The translations under genes and the position numbers were made by a program. A stretch of DNA of 64,000 nt, taken from Flavobacteriales bacterium. Its GTDB lineage: Bacteria; Bacteroidota; Bacteroidia; Flavobacteriales_F; PHOS-HE28. A model generated the notes under the pieces. It made no database searches and was not told where the DNA came from. It was given only the letters and a program-made list of their open reading frames with translations. This document shows, one piece after another, positions 26,689 to 35,000 of the stretch (position 1 is its first letter; every line of letters begins with the position of its first letter). The stretch spans positions 1 to 64,000 of the forward strand of contig JADJXF010000008.1 in the NCBI GenBank assembly GCA_016715995.1. The letters run 5' to 3'.

Positions 26689-28503
26689 ATGCGCCTTGTG
26701 TTCCGTCCTATCGTCCTCCTCGGTTCCTTGCTTGCAGGTCAGTACTCCTCAGGCAACAACATCAGCATCACCCAACCGCTGCTTGTTGACTTCAATACCG
26801 CTGGCGGCACGGTGGACGCGCGCTTCACCGTGAGTTGGCAGAATAGCTGGCGTACGAGCAGCGCACCGGGCAATTGGGATGCGGCATGGGTCTTCCTTAA
26901 GTTCCGCGTGGGGATCGCGGATCCAACACGCACCGGGGTGAGCAGCACCGGCACCACCTTGAACGTGGGCAGCACGGCCCTGCTGCGAGTGGGCATGCCG
27001 GTATTGAGGACCGCTGGCACGGGTGCCATCCCTGCAAACGCGGTGATCACCGCTATTCCCAACGGCACTCAGGTCATGATCAGCGCCGCTCCGACAACGG
27101 CTCTCGCCGGAGCCACTTTGCGCTTCATCCGGATCTGGGAGCATGCCCGGCTCGCTACCGATGCCTCCCATCTCGCACCTGCGGGCAGCACTATCCGCAC
27201 CGGTCTGCTGAATCCAGCAGCGGCATACAACGCCACTACCAACTACGGCGTGGGTGCATTCATCTACCGCAGCGCCAATGGCACCGGCACCTTCACGGCG
27301 AACAATGTGGAGTTGCGTTGGAACAGTGGCCCACAAGGCATTGGCTCAACCACGCCTGTGGAAGTGTGCGCCTTCGCACATGAGATGGTGTATGTGACGG
27401 GCGGAGGCTTTCGGGTAGGGGATGGTGTTAGCACCTACCGCCTCGGCGCTGGGCCGAACGGAAGCTACTTTCAGGTCAGTTCCGAAGGAGCAATAGTGGT
27501 TGGCACTTTTCCTGGCGACCTGCTCTTCCAGCCGACAGATCCAAGCGACGGCTTGGGCCCCATTCCCGCCACCTTCCCGAAAGGATTCGCGGCGTTCTAC
27601 TGCATGAAATATGAACTGACGCAACAGGACTACGCCGCATTCCTCGACAGGCTCACACGCGTGCAGCAAGCCTTGCATGTGGGCACGAACCTCGCCACCG
27701 GTGTAACGGCGGTCGCCAATCGCTACGTGATGTCTAACTCGGCGACGCTGGTGAACCGGAATGGAATACGCTGCGCTGCAACAGTGGCAGCCAATGACCC
27801 GATCGACTTCTATTGCGACTTGAATGGCGATGGAACAGGCAATGGCACCGCTGATGGCCAATGGATCGCGTGCAACTTCCTGAGCTGGGGCGACGTGGCG
27901 GCATACCTGGACTGGAGCGGTTTGCGCCCCATGACCGAACTGGAATTTGAGAAGACCTGCCGTGGTGGATTGACTGTGACGGTTCTCAATACGTATGCCT
28001 GGGGTGTGCTCTCTCTTGCGAACGCGGCTTATACCTTGTCGAACACCGGGCAGAACAACCAGCAGATCGCCACCAACTACTCCACCACAGCCGGTAATGC
28101 CGCCTACAATAACACGACCGGACCGAGCGGTGATGTGACCAAGGGGCCGTTGCGTGTGGGAACCTTTGCAGGCCACGCGTCCAACAGCGGCAGGATCACG
28201 GCCGGTGCCGGCTACTTCGGCGCAATGGAACTATCCGGCAATGTGGTGGAAATCACCATCACTCTAGGTAGGCCGCAGGGGCGTGCCTTCAATGGCACCC
28301 ATGGCAACGGAATACTGACGACCGCCGGGGCGCACGACCCGACATCCTGGCCGGGTGCGAGTGCTTTAGGTACCGGGTATCGGGGTGGGCACTATTTCTC
28401 TCCTGCACCCGAGCTCCGGATATCGGACCGCGTGAACGCCACGCAGGGCCCGTCTACCCGGATAAGGATCTACGGCGGACGCGGCGTGCGCACCATGCCA
28501 TGA
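26689..28503 (+). CDS. Secreted SUMF1/formylglycine-generating-enzyme-like protein
   Basis: 604 residues, with a short signal peptide MRLVFRPIVLLGSLLAGQ. The N-terminal 190 residues form a beta-rich domain (PLLVDFNTAGGTVDARFTVS; GIADPTRTGVSS). The SUMF1 (FGE-sulfatase) domain begins near 200 (AHEMVYVTGGGFRVGDG) and includes FYCMKYELTQQDYAAFLDRL, NFLSWGDVAAYLDWSGLRPM, TELEFEKTCRGG and MELSGNVVEITITLG. It ends GYRGGHYFSP and IRIYGGRGVRTMP. In Bacteroidota such proteins are usually extracellular binding or structural relatives rather than true sulfatase-activating enzymes; I cannot identify the catalytic Cys pair. It overlaps the next gene by four bases (ATGA), and its product may be co-secreted with it. 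Confidence 0.82.
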   Translation: MRLVFRPIVLLGSLLAGQYSSGNNISITQPLLVDFNTAGGTVDARFTVSWQNSWRTSSAPGNWDAAWVFLKFRVGIADPTRTGVSSTGTTLNVGSTALLRVGMPVLRTAGTGAIPANAVITAIPNGTQVMISAAPTTALAGATLRFIRIWEHARLATDASHLAPAGSTIRTGLLNPAAAYNATTNYGVGAFIYRSANGTGTFTANNVELRWNSGPQGIGSTTPVEVCAFAHEMVYVTGGGFRVGDGVSTYRLGAGPNGSYFQVSSEGAIVVGTFPGDLLFQPTDPSDGLGPIPATFPKGFAAFYCMKYELTQQDYAAFLDRLTRVQQALHVGTNLATGVTAVANRYVMSNSATLVNRNGIRCAATVAANDPIDFYCDLNGDGTGNGTADGQWIACNFLSWGDVAAYLDWSGLRPMTELEFEKTCRGGLTVTVLNTYAWGVLSLANAAYTLSNTGQNNQQIATNYSTTAGNAAYNNTTGPSGDVTKGPLRVGTFAGHASNSGRITAGAGYFGAMELSGNVVEITITLGRPQGRAFNGTHGNGILTTAGAHDPTSWPGASALGTGYRGGHYFSPAPELRISDRVNATQGPSTRIRIYGGRGVRTMP

Positions 28504-29135
28504 GGAAAGCACTTGCCATAGCGTTCATCTGCGTTGGCCTTGCATCGGCCGCGCAGTACACCGGTGGCATCGGCGGAGGCGGTGGGGTCAACTGCATGCC
28601 GGCCATCAACTGGCTTCCTGTTGAGCTGCTCCACTTCAGTGCAGCGGCGGAGGGAATGCAAGTACTGCTGGAATGGACAACGGCCACCGAGCTGAACAAC
28701 GCGGGCTTCCACATCGAGCGCAGCAGCGATGGGGAGCGCTACGAGGCGATCGCGGAGGTGGCCGGCATGGGTACCACGCCTATAGTGACGCACTATGAGG
28801 CGCTGGACCGTGAGCCTCTATCCGGTTTGAGTTACTACCGCCTGCGCCAGACCGACTTCGACGGGACGGCGACCTATAGTGATGTGGTGAGCGTGACCAT
28901 CGCGAAGAGCGAGTTGGTGGCTTATCCGAATCCGACTGATAATCAGGTGTGGCTCGCGGGTATGATAACTGGAGAAGAGGTGACCGTGCTCGATGCCATG
29001 GGCCGCACCCTTCGTCGTGTCTCGGCCACCGACGGCCCACTCTCCGTGGATCTCTCCGCAATGCCTTCAGGGCGCTATGTGATCCGCGTGGCTGGTCCGG
29101 GAAGCCTGCGGACGCTGCCGGTCGTGAAGCGGTGA
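28500..29135 (+). CDS. Small T9SS type A sorting domain protein
   Basis: 211 residues with signal peptide MRKALAIAFICVGLASAAQ followed by a Gly-rich stretch. The middle domain carries the frequent Bacteroidota motif LPVELLHFSAAAEGMQVLLE, then WTTATELNNAGFHIERSSDG and SYYRLRQTDFDGTATYSDVV. That domain normally precedes a sorting domain. The last about 75 residues (VAYPNPTDNQVWL, GRTLRRVS, MPSGRYVIRV) are the type A sorting domain. The four-base overlap with the SUMF1-like gene indicates translational coupling, so the two products probably work together on the cell surface. Confidence 0.88.
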   Translation: MRKALAIAFICVGLASAAQYTGGIGGGGGVNCMPAINWLPVELLHFSAAAEGMQVLLEWTTATELNNAGFHIERSSDGERYEAIAEVAGMGTTPIVTHYEALDREPLSGLSYYRLRQTDFDGTATYSDVVSVTIAKSELVAYPNPTDNQVWLAGMITGEEVTVLDAMGRTLRRVSATDGPLSVDLSAMPSGRYVIRVAGPGSLRTLPVVKR

Positions 29136-29237
29136 TCGCACCGACCGCTGATATGCTACAGTACCAACCGTGCTATCAGCGATTGTTCACATTTCCTCCC
29201 GATCCCGATGTGATGCTGAAACCAAGCCCCACATCCC

Positions 29238-30716
29238 ATGCGAGCCCGAACCCACACCCTGCTGATCTGCGCTGCCGTCTTCGGCACGGCCTCTATTGCG
29301 CAAGTTCCTGTATTGCTCAAGGACATCAACCCCACCGGTAATTCGAACGTGAACTACCTCACCTGCATCGGGGACGTGGTCTATTTCCAAGCCACGGACG
29401 GCGTTAATGGCAGCGAGCTCTGGAAGACCGATGGAACGGAGGCAGGCACCGTCATGGTCAAGGACCTCAACCCAGGCACCGGCTCTTCCTTCCCGAAGGA
29501 TTTCATGGCCGTGAACGGCTTCATTTACTTCACCACCAACGATCTGGCCAATGGCGTGCGGCTCTGGCGCACCGATGGCACGGAGAGCGGCACCGAGTTG
29601 ATGATGGTGCATTCCGATGTGCCCGGCCTGCTCGAATGGGTGACGTTCGCGGCGCTGGGTGACCGGATCTTCTTTCGCGGGTACGATGCCGTTGCAGGCA
29701 GGGAACTATGGTCGACCGATGGCACGGTGGCCGGTACGCAGTTGTTCATGGACATCCAACCTGGCACGGCCAACAGCGGCTTCCAGGATCCCAAGGCCAT
29801 TGATGGCAAGCTGTACTTCAGTGCGTCCGATGGCACGAACGGCGCTGAGCCATGGATCTGCGATGGCACCGTGGCGGGCACGCACATGCTCGCGGATATC
29901 GCGATCGGGGTCGGCAGCAGCAGTCCTGCCGAATTCGCCGCTGCCGGTGGCCTGGTCTTTTTTCGCGGCGCCTCGGGCGCAACAGGGATCGAGCTGTGGG
30001 CGACCGACGGCACCGAAGCCGGGACGGGGCTGGTGAAGGACTTCTACATCGGTGTCAACAACGGACTGCCATCCAACTTCGCCGAACATAACGGCCTCCT
30101 CTATTGCCGTGCGTACAACTTCTCCGGCAACTACATCTGGCAGAGCGACGGCACGCTCGCCGGGACGGTGGCACTGCCACAGCCGGCCTATGCATATGAT
30201 GTAGCCAGTAACCTGGTCAGCCATGACGGATGGCTGTACTTCACCGCCTTCGGCGACTTCAATGAACAGCTTTGGCGTACGGACGGGACCGCCGGAGGCA
30301 CACAGGAAATCCTTTACCCCGGCAGCGACGTCGTGCAACCGCTCTCCCCCTCAGCACCGATGCGGAGCTGCAATGGCGATCTGCTCTTCAGGGCGAACTA
30401 CACGACGGCCGTGGGCCAGGAACTCTACACACTGGGCCTGACGACAGGGATCGAAGCGCACCGCGAGGACAACATCCAGCTCTACCCGAACCCGGCAACG
30501 GGCGAGGTCTGGATCGACATCAGCGAAGCATCCACCGGACCTGCCACACTGATCGTGCGCGACCTCCAGGGCAGGATCATCGCCGTGCCCGGACCCATCG
30601 CCACCAATGGCGCGGGACGTTACCTGCTCCATCTGGATGGTTTGGCCCCGGGCACTTACATCCTCGACCTGAACGCCGGCGAAAAGCGCTGGAGCACGCG
30701 GATCATCAAAGCGTGA
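29238..30716 (+). CDS. ELWxxDGT-repeat T9SS protein
   Basis: 492 residues with signal peptide ending TASIAQ. Seven repeats of about 48 residues each carry the ELWxxDGT signature or a variant: ELWKTDGT, RLWRTDGT, ELWSTDGT, EPWICDGT, ELWATDGT, YIWQSDGT and QLWRTDGT. Each is followed by xAGTxxxxD and a later FxxxLYFxA-type strand, consistent with a propeller. The tail (IQLYPNPATGEVWIDIS to WSTRIIKA) is a T9SS sorting domain. The function of these surface propellers is not known. It lies 102 bases after the previous gene and may be a separate unit. Confidence 0.9.
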   Translation: MRARTHTLLICAAVFGTASIAQVPVLLKDINPTGNSNVNYLTCIGDVVYFQATDGVNGSELWKTDGTEAGTVMVKDLNPGTGSSFPKDFMAVNGFIYFTTNDLANGVRLWRTDGTESGTELMMVHSDVPGLLEWVTFAALGDRIFFRGYDAVAGRELWSTDGTVAGTQLFMDIQPGTANSGFQDPKAIDGKLYFSASDGTNGAEPWICDGTVAGTHMLADIAIGVGSSSPAEFAAAGGLVFFRGASGATGIELWATDGTEAGTGLVKDFYIGVNNGLPSNFAEHNGLLYCRAYNFSGNYIWQSDGTLAGTVALPQPAYAYDVASNLVSHDGWLYFTAFGDFNEQLWRTDGTAGGTQEILYPGSDVVQPLSPSAPMRSCNGDLLFRANYTTAVGQELYTLGLTTGIEAHREDNIQLYPNPATGEVWIDISEASTGPATLIVRDLQGRIIAVPGPIATNGAGRYLLHLDGLAPGTYILDLNAGEKRWSTRIIKA

Positions 30717-30802
30717 GGATCGTTCACATCCACGCACCCACCCCGATAGATAGCAAAGGCCCTAGCCATGGGGTCATTACCAACCCTAAAAACCCCCTTC
30801 CC

Positions 30803-31888
30803 ATGAAGTTCCGAATCCTCTCCGCACTGTCCGTTTCGGCAATGCTCTCCCTTCCTGCCCTGGCCCAACTGCCACGGATTGTGGTGGAAGGTGCCGGTGC
30901 ACCCCAGGTGTTCGCCCAGTTCGCGGACGCCGTGGCCGCTGCGCAGCCCAACGACAAGATCTACATCAGCGGTGGCACCTTCACCTACACGTCAAACCTG
31001 CAGATCACCAAGCCGCTGCATGTGATCGGAGCGGGCATCCATCCTGATAGCACACAGGTTACCGGTGTGACCACCCTGCAGCAGACCGGCGGAAACACCG
31101 CTCAGCCACTGAGGATCATGGACGCGGCTTCGGGAAGCACCTTCACGGGCATCCGCTTCGTATCGCTAGACGCCCAGCAGGGCAGCTACGCCCTGTATTT
31201 CGGGACCACTAATGCGAATGACGATGTGGCGGACGTGGTGTTCCAGCGCTGTTGGTTCCAAGGCCGGGTCTATTTGGGACTCTCCGGCGGCACCTTGATA
31301 CCCACCACCACGGCTTTCGACGAGTGCGTCTTCATGGGTCCTCTCGATGCTGAGGGCAGGAGCGCAGTGTTCACTCGCTGCATCATCTCCAACGGGGTCA
31401 ACACGATCACCCTCACGGGCCTCGCCGGATCATCGGCCGTGGAGAATTGCGTTGTCCTGGGCACCATCCAGAGCTGTAATGGCGTAAGCATCCGCAACTC
31501 CTTCCTGCGGTCCAACGGTGGCTATGCCTCATTCAGCTGCGCCAACTGCACCTTCCAGAACAACCTGACGCCCAGTGCAACGGTCACGAACACATCGCCC
31601 GGGGCGGTGCTGATCAATAACCTCGTCAACGTGGATCCCTCCACCGTGTTCGTTTCGGAGACCGACGGCTTTTATCAGATCACCGACAACCTGCACATGG
31701 CCCCCGGCAGTCCCGGCATCGGGTTCGCCACGGACGGCAACGACATCGGTATCCACGGAACCGCCGCGCCCTACAAGCCCGGCGCGGTCCCCTTCAACCC
31801 GCACTTCCGCCAGGCCACCATCGCAGGCGGTACCAATACCAACGGTGAGTTGCCTGTGAACATCCGCGTTGCCGCTCAACCCAACTGA
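30803..31888 (+). CDS. Secreted parallel beta-helix (pectate-lyase-fold) protein
   Basis: 361 residues, signal peptide MKFRILSALSVSAMLSLPAL then AQ. The start FAQFADAVAAAQPNDKIYIS followed by GGTFTYTSNLQITKPLHVIG is the typical opening of a right-handed beta-helix; coils continue with TFTGIRFVSLD, VVFQRCWFQG, TAFDECVFMG, FTRCIISNGV, VENCVVLGTI and IRNSFLRSNG. The end (HMAPGSPGIGFATDGNDIGI, HGTAAPYKPG) is common in such proteins. No catalytic residues of lyases or hydrolases are identifiable. It lacks a sorting domain. The ATG at 30803 is chosen because it starts the signal peptide; the frame extends upstream into the preceding gene without meaning. Confidence 0.85.
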   Translation: MKFRILSALSVSAMLSLPALAQLPRIVVEGAGAPQVFAQFADAVAAAQPNDKIYISGGTFTYTSNLQITKPLHVIGAGIHPDSTQVTGVTTLQQTGGNTAQPLRIMDAASGSTFTGIRFVSLDAQQGSYALYFGTTNANDDVADVVFQRCWFQGRVYLGLSGGTLIPTTTAFDECVFMGPLDAEGRSAVFTRCIISNGVNTITLTGLAGSSAVENCVVLGTIQSCNGVSIRNSFLRSNGGYASFSCANCTFQNNLTPSATVTNTSPGAVLINNLVNVDPSTVFVSETDGFYQITDNLHMAPGSPGIGFATDGNDIGIHGTAAPYKPGAVPFNPHFRQATIAGGTNTNGELPVNIRVAAQPN

Positions 31889-32033
31889 GCAGAGGAGTCG
31901 CCAGGAACGTACCGGGTAACCGGCTTGCGCGCGTCGCAACAACATCGTCTCGGATAGCGCCCCTGCCTTCCGAAGCATGACAGTTGGCACACGTAAGCCA
32001 GACGGCGACCCCGGGACACAATCCAACCTAACC

Positions 32034-35000
32034 ATGGACCCCATCAAACGACTTCTTGCCTGTGCGCTGGTCGCACTAGCGGCGCCCTGCGCCTGGGCCC
32101 ACAGCCCCGCCGCACCCGGCAGCCCGCATGCCGTACCAGCAGCCCTGCCTGCCAGCCCATTGAGCTTCGAGGAGAACAAAGGGCAGGTGCGCACCATCGA
32201 TGGTACCGCAGCGCCAGAGGTGCGTTACCGCCTTACGCAAGGCAACACGCAGCTCTTCCTGCTGGCGAACGGCATTGCCTACCAGTTCAGCCGCACGCAC
32301 TATCCCGAAGGGTATGCGGAATTGGCGGCCGATACGCGCCATGATCACGAGAAGCAGGCGCAGCTGGACGCCATGACCGAACAGATCCGCTTGGAGACCT
32401 TCCGCATGGACATGCGCTTGGACGGCGCGAGCACCAATGCCCGCATTACGACCGAGGGCCGCAGCAGCGACTACACGCAGTACTACAACCACGATGCGTT
32501 GGATGTACACAGCTACACCAAGGTGACCTATCACGAGGTGTATCCTGGCATCGACTGGGTGGTATACACGACAGAGGCGCGTCACCCCGGAGCCTCATCC
32601 GGGGTGAAGTACGACTTCGTGGTGAGGCCTGGGGCGGATCCGAATTTGATCCGATTGCGCTTCGAGCATCACGAGGAATTGGAACTCGATGCGAAGGGCG
32701 ATCCGACCCTTGCCAACCGCATGGGGCACATCACCGAACAGCGTCCAGTGAGCTTCCAGGATGGCGCAGAAGTCGCCACCAGGTTCGTGCTGGAGGGCGA
32801 CCTGCTGCGATTCGAACTGGATGGCTACGACCGGAGCAAGGCCTTGACGATCGACCCTGAACTGATCTGGGGAACATACTACGGTGGAATCCAAATGCAG
32901 CAAGGCGGGAATTGCGCCACGGACGGTAGTGGAAATGTCTACTTCAGCACATGGGGAGTGGAGAATGGTCTTGCTTCAGGTGGCTACCAGAACGTTTACG
33001 CCGGCGGGTTTGATGCTCTGCTGGTGAAGTTCGACGGCAATGGGGTAAGGCAATGGGCGACATACTATGGTGGAAGCCACAACGACTATGAAGGCGGGCT
33101 AGCCGTGGACGGCAACGGGAACGTTTTCCTCAGCGGAGGCACCTTGTCTACATCCGGGATCGCTCACAACGGGCACCAGATGGCACATGGTGGGCAGGGT
33201 GATCTGTTCCTGGTCAAGTTCAATTCCGACGGACTCCGGCAATGGGCGACATACTACGGCGGGTCAGGCTACGAACTGTACGGCCGATGTGCCACCGACG
33301 GGAACGGCAACGTCTACCTCGCGAGCATTGTTGGCAACAGCATTGGCCTCACCAGCGGTGGGTTCCAGAATGTTCACGGTGGTGGTTCCGATGCACTCTT
33401 GGTGAAGTTCTCACCGGACGGCATCAGGCAATGGGCCACGTTCTACGGCGGTTCCGGTTCAGAATGGTGGGCTAACTGTGCAGCCGACGCCAGCGGGAAC
33501 GTGTACCTGTCCGGCCACACGAATTCCACCAGCGGCATAGCCTCCGGTGGTCATCAACTCAACTACGGTGGCGGAGAGTATGATCTTTTCCTGGTCAAGT
33601 TCAGCCCCTCTGGGTCACGGATCTGGGCGAGCTATTACGGCGGCAGCGTCCACGAGAACGCTGGTGGATGCGCAGTGGATGCCGATGGGAACGTGTTCCT
33701 CTCCGGTGTAACCAACTCCACATCCGGCATCGCTTCGGGAGGACACCAGAACAGCTTCGCTGGCGCCGGGAATCCAGGGGGGGTGATCATATCGCACTCC
33801 GGAGGATTCGGAGGAGGCGACGCACTGCTGGTGAAGTTCAACGGAGCAGGTGTCCGACAATGGGCCACCTATTATGGCGGTAGCCACAGTGAATTGATCG
33901 GAGTCTGCAGCACGGACCCAGAAGGAAATATCTACCTCGCCGGCAACACGGTGTCGGCTTCAGGCATCGCATTCGAGGGATACATGATGACGTACAGCGG
34001 CACCCAGGATGGCTATGTCGTGAAATTCAGCCCTGACGGATCGCGGGAATGGGGGACATATTATGGCGGCAACTCCCACGATCTCATCGAAGCATGTGCA
34101 GCGGCACCCGGCAATGTGGTGTACCTCGCAGGCTGGACCATGTCATCAAGCGGCATGGCTGTCAATGGCCACCAGAATAGCGATCCAGGGCCTCAACAGA
34201 ACGGGTGCCTGGCGAAGATCGGGACCTACACGCCTGACGAACTCACCACCGGCAGCATCTCTGGTAGTCCTTTTTGTGAGGGTGCGGCTTGCCTTGTGCC
34301 CTTCACTGCTGCGGACATCTTCAATGCGGGCAACATCTTCACCGCGCAATTATCCGATGGCACTGGCAGCTTCGATGCTCCTGTTGAGATCGGCACATTG
34401 ACCGGAACAACGAGCGGGACGATTAACGCGACCATTCCGCTGGGCACTCCGTTGGGCACAGGCTATCGCATCCGGGTGATCGCCAGCGATCCGGCAACGG
34501 AAGGGTCCGAGAACCCCAATGACCTCGCCGTAAGCAATATGATGACCTGGTATCCCGATGAGGATGGTGATGGCTACGGCTCACCGACCGGCAGCTTGGA
34601 AACCTGTGCGGTACAGGCAGGATACGTGCAGAACAATGCGGACGATTGCCCCACCGTATTCGGATTGATCGGAAGCCCTTGCGACGACGAGGATGCGACC
34701 ACCGAGAACGACGTGATCACCGAGGAGTGCGAGTGCGAGGGTATATCGGTGCTGCCCATAATCACCGGCTATCGCTACTGGTTCGATGATGACATCGCCA
34801 ATGCGGTGACGACCACCGTTGACCCCGTTGACGAACTGCTGATCGAAGAGGCTTTCCTCGCCGATGGCCTGGATGGAGGCCTCCGCCGGGTAAGCGTTCA
34901 GGCGCAGGACAACATGGGCTACTGGTCATCGCCCCAGACCTCCCTCTTCGCACGTGTGGATGCTGTCGTGAGCGGCTACCGCTACTGGGTGAACGATGAT

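Noticed and set aside
26689..28503. True formylglycine-generating enzyme
   Set aside because: No sulfatase gene is adjacent and the catalytic Cys pair is not evident; only the fold-level family is claimed.
31977..32033. Upstream start of the SBBP protein
   Set aside because: The peptide before 32034 is hydrophilic and would bury the signal peptide.
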